64,000 nt of DNA from positions 124,001-188,000 of the forward strand of contig NZ_JANLNM010000007.1 of the NCBI RefSeq assembly GCF_024701975.1, in the 5' to 3' direction. Numbering within the stretch: position 1 is the stretch's first letter; every line of letters starts with the position of its first letter. The position numbers and the translations under genes are program-made. The notes under the pieces are model-generated. The model ran no database searches. It was given only the letters and a program-made list of their open reading frames with translations, and had not been told where the DNA came from. Below are positions 1 to 7,899 of this stretch, one piece after another. The DNA comes from Variovorax sp. ZS18.2.2 (GTDB taxonomy: Bacteria; Pseudomonadota; Gammaproteobacteria; Burkholderiales; Burkholderiaceae_C).

Positions 1-965
1 AGTTCGCGTTCTCGGGCGTGGGCATCAACCCGCACTACGGCACGCCGCGCAACCCGGCCGATGCGGGCACGCCGCGCATTCCGGGCGGCTCGTCCTCGGG
101 CGCGGCCGTGTCGGTGGCGCTGGGTCTCGCGGTCGCGGGGCTGGGGTCGGACACGGGCGGATCGATCCGCATCCCGGCCGCGCTGTGCGGGCTCGTGGGT
201 TTCAAGAGCACGCAGTCGCGCGTGCCGCGCACGGGCGCCTTCGAGCTCGCGCGTTCGCTGGACACCGTCTGCGCGATGGCGCACAGCGTCGAAGATTGCC
301 TCGTTGCCGATGCGGCCATTGCCGATGCGCCCCTCGCGGTGCGCCGGCGTCCGCTCCAGGGCCTGCGCCTTGCGGTGCCGCGCACGCTGATGTTCGATGG
401 CATCGAGCCCGCGGTGGCGCGTGCCTTCGAGCGGTCGGTGCAGGCGCTGTCGGCGGCAGGTGCAGAGGTGGTCGAGATCACGCTGGCCGAACTGGCAGAG
501 ATCGCGTCGATCAATGCGCCCGGCGGCTTCTCGCCGGTCGAGGCGTCGGCTGTGCACCGCGAGCGCTTCGCCGCGAAACGTGAAGGCTTCGATTCACGCG
601 TGGCCGCCCGCATCGCGCTCGGCACCGAGGTGCGCGCCGCCGACTACATCGTCATGCAGGACCGCCGCCGCGACTGGATCGGCCGTGTCGGACACGCGCT
701 CGAAGGCTTCGATGCGCTGGTCTGCCCGACCGTGCCGATCGTCGCGCCGCCCATCGCGTCGCTGGCCGAAGATGCCGCCTTCTTCCAGGCCAACGGCCTG
801 CTGCTGCGCAACACCTTCGCGATCAACTTCCTCGACGGGTGTTCATTCAGCCTGCCGTGCCATGCGTCCGGTGAGCTGCCAGTGGGCCTGATGCTGTCGT
901 CGGTGCGCGGCGACGATGCGCGGCTTGCGGCCGTGGCGCTGGCGGTGGAGCAAGCGCTGCGCTGA
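1..965 (+). CDS. Amidase (amidase signature family), 5' truncated by window edge
   Basis: C-terminal part (about 320 residues) of an amidase-signature hydrolase; the reading frame is open to the first base, so the start lies upstream. The family hydrolyses amide bonds with a Ser-cisSer-Lys triad. The glycine/serine-rich signature GGSSSGAAV and the following SDTGGSIRIPA, which carry the cis-serine and nucleophilic serine, are near the left end; the catalytic lysine would be outside the window. Substrate cannot be read from the sequence: GatA-like, indoleacetamide, urethane or allophanate-type amidases all share these motifs, and no GatB or GatC neighbour is visible. A strong hairpin follows the stop. 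Confidence 0.9.
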   Translation, partial: FAFSGVGINPHYGTPRNPADAGTPRIPGGSSSGAAVSVALGLAVAGLGSDTGGSIRIPAALCGLVGFKSTQSRVPRTGAFELARSLDTVCAMAHSVEDCLVADAAIADAPLAVRRRPLQGLRLAVPRTLMFDGIEPAVARAFERSVQALSAAGAEVVEITLAELAEIASINAPGGFSPVEASAVHRERFAAKREGFDSRVAARIALGTEVRAADYIVMQDRRRDWIGRVGHALEGFDALVCPTVPIVAPPIASLAEDAAFFQANGLLLRNTFAINFLDGCSFSLPCHASGELPVGLMLSSVRGDDARLAAVALAVEQALR

Positions 966-970
966 TGGTC

Positions 971-1013
971 TGCCCCCTCTCCCGCGAGCGGGAGAGGGTT
1001 GGGGTGAGGGAGC
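971..1013. repeat. REP-like palindromic unit, may act as terminator
   Basis: Between the amidase stop and the next gene. Arms 975-985 and 988-998 are perfectly complementary (11 bp, CCCTCTCCCGC with a 2-base loop), followed by a TTGGGGTGAGGG tail. The same core plus tail recurs as an inverted pair at 32949-33066, so it belongs to a dispersed repeat family and not only to a local terminator. Confidence 0.6.
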
Positions 1014-1034
1014 AGCTTGCGCTATCTTCAGCGC

Positions 1035-1619
1035 ATGCCCCCGTCTCATCAGCCCCTCGTCGGTCGCCGCATCATCCTGCGGCCCCTCCAGGCCTCCGAC
1101 GCCTCCGCCCTTGTGGCGGCCGCCGCCGACGGCGAACTCTGGAACCTGCCGTTCACCGTCGTCCCCTCAGCCCAGACCATCGACGCCTACTTGCGCACCC
1201 CGCTCGAAGGTCAGGCAGCCGGCCACGTGATGGCCTATGTCACCGTGCTGCGCGAGACCGACCAGGTCATCGGCTCGACCCGCTTCTGGAAGATCGACCG
1301 CATCAACCGCAAGCTCGAGATCGGCAGCACCTGGATCTCGGCGTCGTGGCAGAAGAGCTTTGTCAACACCGAGGCCAAGTACCTGATGCTTCGGCACGCC
1401 TTCGAAAAGATGGCCTGCGTGCGCGTGCAGTTCACCACCGACGAGATCAATGCGAAATCGCGCGCGGCCATCCTGCGGCTCGGCGCGAAGCAGGAGGGTA
1501 TCGTCCGCCACGAACGGATCATGCTGGACGGCCGCAAGCGCAACTCGGTGCGCTTCAGCATCATCGACGACGAGTGGCCGACCGTGAAAGAGCAACTGGA
1601 AGCGAGGCTTCGCACATGA
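1035..1619 (+). CDS. GNAT N-acetyltransferase, RimJ/RimL type
   Basis: Acetyl-CoA-dependent N-acetyltransferase of about 194 residues. The N-terminus (LVGRRIILRPLQASD) and later TEAKYLMLRHAFE and SRAAILRLGAKQEGIVRHE segments are typical of the RimJ/RimL-like branch (Acetyltransf_3), which acetylates protein N-termini, amino acids or small amines. The ATG at 1035 is preferred over an in-frame TTG at 1017 because family members begin a few residues before the LxGxxxxLRP strand. Its stop overlaps the next gene's ATG, so the two acetyltransferases are probably translationally coupled. Substrate unknown. Confidence 0.88.
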   Translation: MPPSHQPLVGRRIILRPLQASDASALVAAAADGELWNLPFTVVPSAQTIDAYLRTPLEGQAAGHVMAYVTVLRETDQVIGSTRFWKIDRINRKLEIGSTWISASWQKSFVNTEAKYLMLRHAFEKMACVRVQFTTDEINAKSRAAILRLGAKQEGIVRHERIMLDGRKRNSVRFSIIDDEWPTVKEQLEARLRT

Positions 1620-2110
1620 CCCATTCCGTCGTCGCCACCGAAGAGCGCCACTTCGAGAGTCTGCACAAGGCGCTCGACATCGTGGCGCGCGAAAAGAAGT
1701 ACCTCGCACAGACCCAGGCGCCACCGTGGGAGCAGTCGCTTGCCTTCTACCGCAACGTGATCGCCAGGGACTTCCCGCATTTCGTGGCGGTCGATGGCAA
1801 CGGCAAGGTCGTGGGCTGGTGCGACGTGTCGCCGGTCTTCGGAAACTCGCGGGCCCACATCGGCGTCCTGGGCATCGCCCTGCTGCCCGAGGCGCGCGGC
1901 CGGGGGCTCGGCGCACAGTTGCTGCAGGCTGCCATCGACAAGTCATGGTCGTGCGGGCTCACCCGCATCGAACTGGCCGTCCGCGCGGACAACCTGAACG
2001 CCAAGGCGCTGTACGAACGGCTGGGCTTCGAACATGAAGGCCTCGCGCGGCGCGCCAGCCTGATCGACGGCATTTACCACGATGCCTTCAGGATGGCCCT
2101 GCTTCGCTAG
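1616..2110 (+). CDS. GNAT N-acetyltransferase
   Basis: 164-residue GNAT protein starting in an ATGA overlap with the preceding acetyltransferase. Motif A (about residues 80-100, LLPEARGRGLGAQLLQAAID) has the R/Q-x-x-G-x-G/A acetyl-CoA pyrophosphate loop, and motif B-like NLNAKALYERLGFEHEG follows. The C-terminal GIYHDAFRMALL is common to the L-amino-acid and phosphinothricin-acetyltransferase-like branch. A role in small-molecule detoxification or in amino acid or protein acetylation is possible; nothing fixes the substrate. Confidence 0.88.
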   Translation: MTHSVVATEERHFESLHKALDIVAREKKYLAQTQAPPWEQSLAFYRNVIARDFPHFVAVDGNGKVVGWCDVSPVFGNSRAHIGVLGIALLPEARGRGLGAQLLQAAIDKSWSCGLTRIELAVRADNLNAKALYERLGFEHEGLARRASLIDGIYHDAFRMALLR

Positions 2111-2145
2111 ACTGAAGCATTCACTGCAATTTGGAGAGAGCGCCC

Positions 2146-2424
2146 ATGTGCAGAAGCATCAAGACCCTCTACAACTTCGAGCCCCCCGCCACCGAGCAGG
2201 AAATCCGCGCTGCCGCGCTGCAGTTCGTGCGCAAGCTCAGCGGTTTCAGCGTACCGTCGAAGGCCAACGAAGAAGCCTTCGAGCGCGCGGTCGACGAGGT
2301 GGCCGCCACCGCGGCGCGCCTGATCGACTCGCTCGTCACCACGGCCGAGCCGAAGGACCGCGCCATCGAGGCCGAGCGCGCCAAGGCCCGGTCGGCCGCC
2401 CGCTTCGGCACCGCACCGGCCTGA
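2146..2424 (+). CDS. DUF2277 family protein
   Basis: 92-residue protein that begins MCRSIKTLYNFEPPAT, the conserved start of the DUF2277 family of small helical proteins of unknown function. An upstream in-frame start at 2131 exists, but the family's conserved Met-Cys-Arg-x-Ile-Lys start and a GGAGAG ribosome-binding site at 2132-2137 favour the ATG at 2146. It stands 35 bases after the acetyltransferase pair and may be co-transcribed. No function can be assigned. Confidence 0.85.
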   Translation: MCRSIKTLYNFEPPATEQEIRAAALQFVRKLSGFSVPSKANEEAFERAVDEVAATAARLIDSLVTTAEPKDRAIEAERAKARSAARFGTAPA

Positions 2425-2511
2425 AAAGCCCTCGCCGCTGCCCGTTGGCACGGCATTTGATATGGTGTTTGCCGGCTGCTCCCATAGATCAACGGTGCAG
2501 CGAACAAGCAC

Positions 2512-2913
2512 ATGAAAAAGACCTACACCGGCGGCTGCCATTGCGGCGCCGTGCGATTCGAAGCCGACATCGACCTGAGCCTGGGCACCCTGCGGTGCAA
2601 CTGCGCCATCTGCACCCAGACGCGCTTCTGGCCGGCCATCGTCGCGACCGATGCCTTCCGGCTGCTCGAAGGCGAATCCGAACTCAGCGACCAGATGCTG
2701 GACACCCGCAACAGCCACTACATCGTGTGCCGGCACTGCAGCGTGCGCTCCTTCGGCGTGGGCCATTCGCCCGAGACCGGCGCGAGCGCCTACGGCGTGA
2801 ACGTGACCTGCCTGGACGACGTGGAACTGGACGATCTGACCAGCTCGCCGATCAGCTACGTGGACGGGCACCGCGGCACCTGGCACGTCGCGCGCACGGC
2901 CATCGGCACCTGA
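2512..2913 (+). CDS. GFA family zinc-binding protein
   Basis: 133-residue protein of the GFA (glutathione-dependent formaldehyde-activating enzyme, Mss4-like fold) family. Cysteines expected to bind structural and functional zinc are visible: GGCHCGAVRFE near residue 5-15, CNCAIC around residue 29-34, and CRHCSVRSFG around residue 75. Most members are not proven formaldehyde enzymes, so the safe call is a zinc-binding GFA-domain protein. No formaldehyde or glutathione pathway genes are adjacent. Confidence 0.9.
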   Translation: MKKTYTGGCHCGAVRFEADIDLSLGTLRCNCAICTQTRFWPAIVATDAFRLLEGESELSDQMLDTRNSHYIVCRHCSVRSFGVGHSPETGASAYGVNVTCLDDVELDDLTSSPISYVDGHRGTWHVARTAIGT

Positions 2914-2962
2914 CGAAGAGAATCGCTTTCCACCCACACAAACACCATCAGGAGACAACTTC

Positions 2963-3589
2963 ATGCCCATCGAACTCTGGCTCGCCTTCGTCGCGGCCTC
3001 CGCCGTGCTGCTGATCATTCCGGGGCCCACCATCCTCACCGTGATCAGCTACTCCATGTCGCACGGCCGCCGCGCCAACGTGCCGCTCATCGCCGCGGTG
3101 GCGCTGGGCGATTCGACCGCGCTGGTCGTCTCGCTGCTGGGCCTGGGCGCGTTGCTGGCGACCTCGGCGTTCTGGTTCACGGTGGTGAAGTGGATCGGTG
3201 GCCTGTACCTGCTGTACCTGGGCATCCGGCTGATGCGCGCCGGGATCATGTCCACCGAAATGGCCGCGCCCGCGGCGCCGGCCTCGCGCTGGAAGCTCTT
3301 TGCCAACACCTACCTGGTGACTGCCCTGAACCCCAAGGGCATCGTGTTCTTCGTGGCGTTTCTGCCGCAGTTCATCAGCCCGGCCGCCGACGTGACGCGG
3401 CAGATGTGGGTGCTGGCCGTGACCTTCGTGGCCATGGCCGCGCTGAACGCGACGCTGTATGCGGTGTTTGCGGGCTCGGCGCGCAAGCTGCTCTCGTCGC
3501 CGCGTGCGCAGCGACGCTTCAATCTGACTGGGGGTTCGCTGCTGAGTGCGGCGGGTCTGTGGGCGCTGATGGCGCGCCGGCCGGGGTAA
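2963..3589 (+). CDS. LysE/RhtB-family amino acid exporter
   Basis: 208-residue inner-membrane protein of the LysE/RhtB exporter family, with about six hydrophobic segments and the diagnostic IPGPTILTVISYSMSHGRR start (residues 18-37) followed by ALGDSTALVVSLLGLGALL. TALNPKGIVFFVAFLPQF at about residue 117-135 is the second family signature. Preceded by a good AGGAGA ribosome-binding site. The family exports amino acids or homoserine lactones by proton antiport; the substrate here is unknown. A strong bidirectional terminator follows. Confidence 0.92.
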   Translation: MPIELWLAFVAASAVLLIIPGPTILTVISYSMSHGRRANVPLIAAVALGDSTALVVSLLGLGALLATSAFWFTVVKWIGGLYLLYLGIRLMRAGIMSTEMAAPAAPASRWKLFANTYLVTALNPKGIVFFVAFLPQFISPAADVTRQMWVLAVTFVAMAALNATLYAVFAGSARKLLSSPRAQRRFNLTGGSLLSAAGLWALMARRPG

Positions 3590-3601
3590 GGCGGGCCACT
3601 C

Positions 3602-3640
3602 AAAAAAAAGGCCGCGAAGCGCAATGCTTCGCGGCCTTTC
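3602..3640. terminator. Bidirectional rho-independent terminator
   Basis: Perfect 11-bp stem, arms 3610-3620 (GGCCGCGAAGC) and 3626-3636, with a five-base loop. A run of eight A lies on the left and TTTC on the right, so it can serve both the plus-strand exporter gene and the minus-strand lipoprotein gene that converge on it. Confidence 0.88.
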
Positions 3641-3645
3641 TTGCT

Positions 3646-3849
3646 TCAGCGGTTCGGGTTGTTCGGCGCGCGGTCGTAGCGGTTGGGAATGCCGTCGCCA
3701 TCGCGGTCGCGGTCGGCGCGGTTCGGTATGCCGTCGCGGTCACGGTCGCGCTGGGCGCGCGGCGGCGGGTTGTTGTCGTACGGTGCGACCACGCAACCGG
3801 CCAGGGCGGCCGATGCGGCCAGCACGATCGTCAGTGTCTTGATCATCAT
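3646..3849 (-). CDS. Small lipoprotein with Asp/Asn-rich calcium-binding-like repeats
   Basis: 67-residue predicted lipoprotein. The N-terminus is a signal peptide ending in the lipobox LAGC (Cys18). The short mature part is almost entirely charged: two DRDRDG(I)PNR-type repeats resembling thrombospondin type 3 calcium-binding motifs, ending DRAPNNPNR. Likely lodged in the outer membrane; calcium or envelope binding is inferred from composition only. Many Burkholderiales carry similar tiny lipoproteins of unknown function. It converges on the terminator at 3602-3640. Confidence 0.78.
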   Translation of the reverse strand: MMIKTLTIVLAASAALAGCVVAPYDNNPPPRAQRDRDRDGIPNRADRDRDGDGIPNRYDRAPNNPNR

Positions 3850-4113
3850 GATGCGTTTCTCCTAGGAGTGGTTATGAAACCGGGCTCGCCTCCAGCGAGC
3901 CGGTAGGGCATTGAAGGCCACGCCGGTACGCGTTGGGTTTCTCCATTGAAGCCTTCGCGTGAAGTTCGTTACCGGATGTGGAATCTGCTGTCACTCTGGG
4001 CCGAAGCGCCCGCACCGGCAAGGCGGCAACCCGCCCGTCCCCGAGTAGGCGAGGTTCCCGTGGTGCATCGCAGAGAATGCGAGGCAGATCGTCTCCAACC
4101 CCCTCGCCTTTCG
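3850..4113. other. Non-coding stretch upstream of pbpC with possible RNA structure
   Basis: No convincing gene. The interval can be closed by a short pairing between ATCTGC near 3980 and GCAGAT at 4084-4089, with an inner GGCGG-CAA-CCGCC-type hairpin near 4022-4035 and a CGCA/TGCG hairpin at 4070-4082. On the minus strand the right part (GGAGACGATCTGCCTCGC) faintly resembles the end of a cobalamin riboswitch, but the 5' half is absent. Treated as unexplained. Confidence 0.3.
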
Positions 4114-6357
4114 ATGCAGCTGCTTGCGCTTTTCACGCCCACCCGCCGGGCCCTCGCCACGGCCCTGCTGGCCGCGGCCTGCGCGCACCCGGCCTGGGCG
4201 CTCGTCAGCTTCGACGAAGTGAAGCGCGATTTCCGCTCCTCCGACACCGCCGTGCTCGACCGCAACGGCGAGCTGCTGCAGCGCGTGCGCACCGATGCCA
4301 CCGTGCGGCGCGGCCAGTGGATCGCGCTGGCCGACGTGTCGCCGGCCCTGCGCACGGCCATGGTGCTGAGCGAAGACCGGCGCTTCTACGAGCACAGCGG
4401 GATCGACTGGCGCGCGGTGTCGTCCGCGGCCTGGGGCAATCTATGGAACACGCGCACGCGCGGCGCATCGACCATCACGATGCAGCTCTCGGGCCTGCTC
4501 GACGACGACCTGCGCCGCGCGTCCGGCGGTCGCAGCTTCACGCAGAAGGTCGGCCAGACCGTGGCGGCCACCCAGCTGGAGCGCAACTGGCGCAAGGACC
4601 AGATCCTGGAGGCCTACCTCAACACCGTGCCGTTCCGCGGCGAGATCGTGGGCATCGACGCGCTCTCGCGCACGCTCTTCAGCAAGGCGCCCAGCGGCCT
4701 CGATGCGCGCGAAGCCGCCGTGGCCGCGGCGCTGGTGCGCGCGCCCAATGCCAAGCCCGCGCTCGTCGCGCAGCGCGCCTGCGAGGTGCTGCGTGCAATG
4801 GAGCCCGAGCGGAAGGTCGATTGCGATGCGATCGACATGTTCACCAGCGCGGCGGTGCAGCGGCGCGCCTTCGATGCGAATGAGGGCATCGCGCCGCATG
4901 CCGCGCGGCGGGTGCTGCGCGAGATGCGGGATGCGACAGCCACCGCTCCGGCCACCGCGCCGAAGGGAAAGGAAACCAGCGCCCGCACCACGCTGCGCGC
5001 ACCGCTGCAGCGCTTTGCGCTCGACTCCCTGCAGCGTCACCTGCGCGAGCTGCGCGACCGGCACGTGGAAGACGGCGCGCTCGTGGTGCTCGACAACGCG
5101 AGCGGCGAAGTGCTCGCATGGGTTGGCTCCTCCGGCCCCTTGAGCCAGGCGGCCGAGGTCGATGGCGTGACCGCGCTGCGCCAGCCGGGCTCCACGCTCA
5201 AGCCGCTGCTCTACGGCCAGGCGATTGCCGAGAAGCGGATCACCGCGGCCTCGCTGATCGAGGACTCGTCGGCGCAGATCAGCACCGCGAGCGGCCTCTA
5301 CATTCCGCAGAACTACGACCGCCAGTTCAAGGGCCCGGTCTCCGCGCGCACCGCGCTGGCCGCATCGCTGAACGTGCCGGCGGTGCGCACGCTGGTGATG
5401 GTGTCGCCCGAATCGTTCGCGCGCAGCCTGCGCGCGGCCGGCCTGCCGCTGCGCGAGAGCGGCGACTACTACGGCTACAGCCTCGCGCTCGGCAGCGCCG
5501 AGGTGTCGCTGCTGTCACTCGCCAACGCCTACCGCATGGTGGCCAACGGCGGCCGCTACGGCACGACGACGCTGACCGCGCGGCCGCCGGCAACGCCCGC
5601 CGACAAGGCGAAGGCCGCGGCCGCCCCGCCGCTGCTCGATCCGCGCGCCGCCTTCATCGTCGGCGACATCCTTTCCGACCCGAACGCGCGCACGCGCACC
5701 TTCGGCCTGGACAGCATCCTCTCCACCCGCTTCTGGACCGCGGTGAAAACCGGCACCAGCAAGGACATGCGCGACAACTGGGCCGTGGGCTGGTCGCAGC
5801 GCTACACGGTCGGCGTGTGGGTCGGCAACGCGAGCGGTGCATCGATGTGGGACGTGAGCGGCACCAGCGGCGCCGCGCCGGTGTGGGCCGAGGTGATGCG
5901 CTTCCTGCACGCCCGCGAGCCGAGCCGCGCGCCCGCGCCGCCCGCCGGCCTCGTCGAGGCACGCGTGGAGTTCGGCCCCGCGGCCGACGGCAACGCCATC
6001 GAAGCCGCGCGCAGCGAGTGGTTCCTGCAAGGCACCGAGCAGTCGCTCTTCGCGCTGGACACCGGCATGGCGACCGATGCCTTCGCCGCGCGCATCACCG
6101 CGCCCTCGGACGGCACCATCATCGCGCTCGACCCCGACATTCCACCGTTGCGCCAGCGCGTGCGCTTCGAGTCCGAAGGTCGCGGCGTGCAGTGGCGCAT
6201 CGATGGCAAATTCTTTGCGCGCGGCAACAGCGCGCAGTGGCTGCCCTGGCCTGGGCGCCATGTGATCGAACTGGTCGATGCCTCCGGCAAGGTGGTCGAC
6301 CAGCGCAAGCTCGAAGTGCGCGGCGCGGGTGTGGTGACGAAGAGCGCGCGCCGATGA
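4114..6357 (+). CDS. pbpC: Penicillin-binding protein 1C (peptidoglycan glycosyltransferase/transpeptidase-like)
   Basis: Bifunctional class A penicillin-binding protein of the 1C type, about 747 residues, acting in the periplasm on lipid II. A signal/anchor segment comes first. The transglycosylase domain shows EDRRFYEHSGIDW (near residue 87) and GASTITMQL (near 117) plus the LEAYLNTVPF motif. The transpeptidase domain has STLK (near 360), SLN (near 418) and KTGTS (near 545). A C-terminal BiPBP_C beta domain (APSDGTIIALDPDIPP onward) is characteristic of PBP1C. The ATG at 4114 is chosen because the signal peptide begins there; an in-frame start at 3946 would add 56 atypical residues. The usual partner, an alpha-2-macroglobulin-like gene, is not adjacent. 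Confidence 0.93.
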   Translation: MQLLALFTPTRRALATALLAAACAHPAWALVSFDEVKRDFRSSDTAVLDRNGELLQRVRTDATVRRGQWIALADVSPALRTAMVLSEDRRFYEHSGIDWRAVSSAAWGNLWNTRTRGASTITMQLSGLLDDDLRRASGGRSFTQKVGQTVAATQLERNWRKDQILEAYLNTVPFRGEIVGIDALSRTLFSKAPSGLDAREAAVAAALVRAPNAKPALVAQRACEVLRAMEPERKVDCDAIDMFTSAAVQRRAFDANEGIAPHAARRVLREMRDATATAPATAPKGKETSARTTLRAPLQRFALDSLQRHLRELRDRHVEDGALVVLDNASGEVLAWVGSSGPLSQAAEVDGVTALRQPGSTLKPLLYGQAIAEKRITAASLIEDSSAQISTASGLYIPQNYDRQFKGPVSARTALAASLNVPAVRTLVMVSPESFARSLRAAGLPLRESGDYYGYSLALGSAEVSLLSLANAYRMVANGGRYGTTTLTARPPATPADKAKAAAAPPLLDPRAAFIVGDILSDPNARTRTFGLDSILSTRFWTAVKTGTSKDMRDNWAVGWSQRYTVGVWVGNASGASMWDVSGTSGAAPVWAEVMRFLHAREPSRAPAPPAGLVEARVEFGPAADGNAIEAARSEWFLQGTEQSLFALDTGMATDAFAARITAPSDGTIIALDPDIPPLRQRVRFESEGRGVQWRIDGKFFARGNSAQWLPWPGRHVIELVDASGKVVDQRKLEVRGAGVVTKSARR

Positions 6358-7811
6358 AGGTGAAGGCGTTCCGCGGCTGGCTCGGTCTGCTGCTGCTCGG
6401 CATCGCGATGCTGGCCGGGCTGCCGGCCGCGCAGGCGAAGCCGGTGCCGGTGCCCGCCATGTCGTCGCGCGTGGTCGATCTCACGAACACGCTGCGGTCG
6501 TCGGAAACCGCAGACCTGCGGCAGCAGATCGCCGCGCTGGAAACAAACACCCAGGCGCAGCTCGCCGTGCTGATCGTTCCGACCACGGGCGAGGACTCCA
6601 TCGAGCAGTACGCCACCCGCGTCTTCGCGCAGTGGCAGCTCGGCCGCGAGGGCGAAGACGACGGCGTGCTGCTGCTGGTGGCACTCAAAGACCGCAGGAT
6701 GCGCATCGAAGTCGGCACCGGCCTGGAAAGCAGGATCACCGACATCCAGGCCGCCCGCGTCATCGACCAGCAGATGAAGCCGCGCTTTCGCGAGAACGAT
6801 TACGCGGGCGGCATCCAGGCGGCCGTGCAGTCGCTGTCGCAGATGATCGATGCGCCCACGGCGATGCTGCCGATCGAATCCGAAGCGCCCGTGCCGGAGG
6901 AAAAGAAGCCACACCCGCTCGCGGCGTTCATGCAGCCTCTCGAAGACATGCAGATGAACTGGGCCGCGCTCGGTGTGATGCTCTGGACGCTTGCCGTCGG
7001 CATCTGGTATGGGCGCAGTGCGCCCGCCACTGGAACCGGGCCGCGCGTGGTGGTGCGCGGCACGGGCAAGCGGGGCCGCAAGGTGCGCCGCGCCGCCGAG
7101 CGCGAAACCGCGGCGGCAACAGCACTGTGGGCCGACCTGCAAACGCAGGACACGCCGCCCCGCAAGCGGCCGGGCCGGCTCACGGTGCTGGGGCTGGTCG
7201 TCGCCGGCCAGGCGGCGGCGGCGCTGGCGGTGATGAATCTCGCGCTGCCGCTCTTTCTCCTCACGCCCGCCAGCCTGGTGTATGGCGTCGGCTACCTGTC
7301 GGGCCGGTTCAAGGGCGCGCGCCGGTTCTTCATCGGCCTCGCGGTGGTGATCGCGGGCCTGGTCGCCCTCGTCGTCTACCTCGGCGCAGACCGCTTCTTC
7401 TGGGGCCTGCTCTGGTTCATGTGTGGCGGCGGCGTGCTGCTGTTCGCGAGCCTCATCGTCATCGGCATCGGAAAGAGCTGGCGGCGCAGCCAGCTGGGCT
7501 TCTTCATCCGGTGGGTCATCGTGCTCGGCGTCCTCGGCTTCATGCTGATGGAGACGAACCCGGGCCCGGTGCCCGACGAGACCTGGATCCCCGCCGCGCT
7601 GGCGACCTTCCTTGCGCTGCTGTTCGCATTTTTCCCGTTCGGGGGAAGCGGCGGCGGGGGTAACGATGACAGCAGCGATAGCAGCGACAGCGGATGGAGC
7701 AGCAGTTCTTCAAGCAGCAGCAGCTCATCGGACAGCTCTTCGTCGTCTTCGTCCTCCGACAGCGGCGGGGGTGGCTCCAGCAGCGGCGGCGGGGCGTCGG
7801 GCAGCTGGTAG
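6354..7811 (+). CDS. TPM-domain membrane protein (YgcG family) with Ser-rich tail
   Basis: 485-residue membrane protein whose ATG overlaps the pbpC stop (ATGA), so it is probably translationally coupled to it. Signal peptide (about residues 1-25), then a TPM domain (about 35-160: SRVVDLTNTLRSSETADL, LAVLIVPTTGEDSIEQYA, GEDDGVLLLVALKDRRMRIEVGTGLE), then several hydrophobic segments between about 200 and 410. The last ~65 residues are almost only Ser, Asp and Gly and end GGGASGSW; relatives usually have a Gly/Phe-rich tail instead. TPM proteins are linked to membrane protein turnover and envelope maintenance, but the molecular function is unsettled. Coupling to pbpC suggests an envelope role. 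Confidence 0.85.
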   Translation: MKVKAFRGWLGLLLLGIAMLAGLPAAQAKPVPVPAMSSRVVDLTNTLRSSETADLRQQIAALETNTQAQLAVLIVPTTGEDSIEQYATRVFAQWQLGREGEDDGVLLLVALKDRRMRIEVGTGLESRITDIQAARVIDQQMKPRFRENDYAGGIQAAVQSLSQMIDAPTAMLPIESEAPVPEEKKPHPLAAFMQPLEDMQMNWAALGVMLWTLAVGIWYGRSAPATGTGPRVVVRGTGKRGRKVRRAAERETAAATALWADLQTQDTPPRKRPGRLTVLGLVVAGQAAAALAVMNLALPLFLLTPASLVYGVGYLSGRFKGARRFFIGLAVVIAGLVALVVYLGADRFFWGLLWFMCGGGVLLFASLIVIGIGKSWRRSQLGFFIRWVIVLGVLGFMLMETNPGPVPDETWIPAALATFLALLFAFFPFGGSGGGGNDDSSDSSDSGWSSSSSSSSSSSDSSSSSSSSDSGGGGSSSGGGASGSW

Positions 7812-7899
7812 CGGGTTACCCATCCGGTCAAACGCCAGCTATCCACCGCCTCGCGAGTGCCTTAGGATGGCGCCGCCTCCCACTCCCACGGCCCTCCTT

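Noticed and set aside
5118..6353. N-terminal extension of the TPM-domain gene inside pbpC
   Set aside because: The open frame is continuous but Arg/Ala-rich and overlaps conserved PBP motifs in the other frame; the signal peptide and ATGA junction at 6354 set the start.
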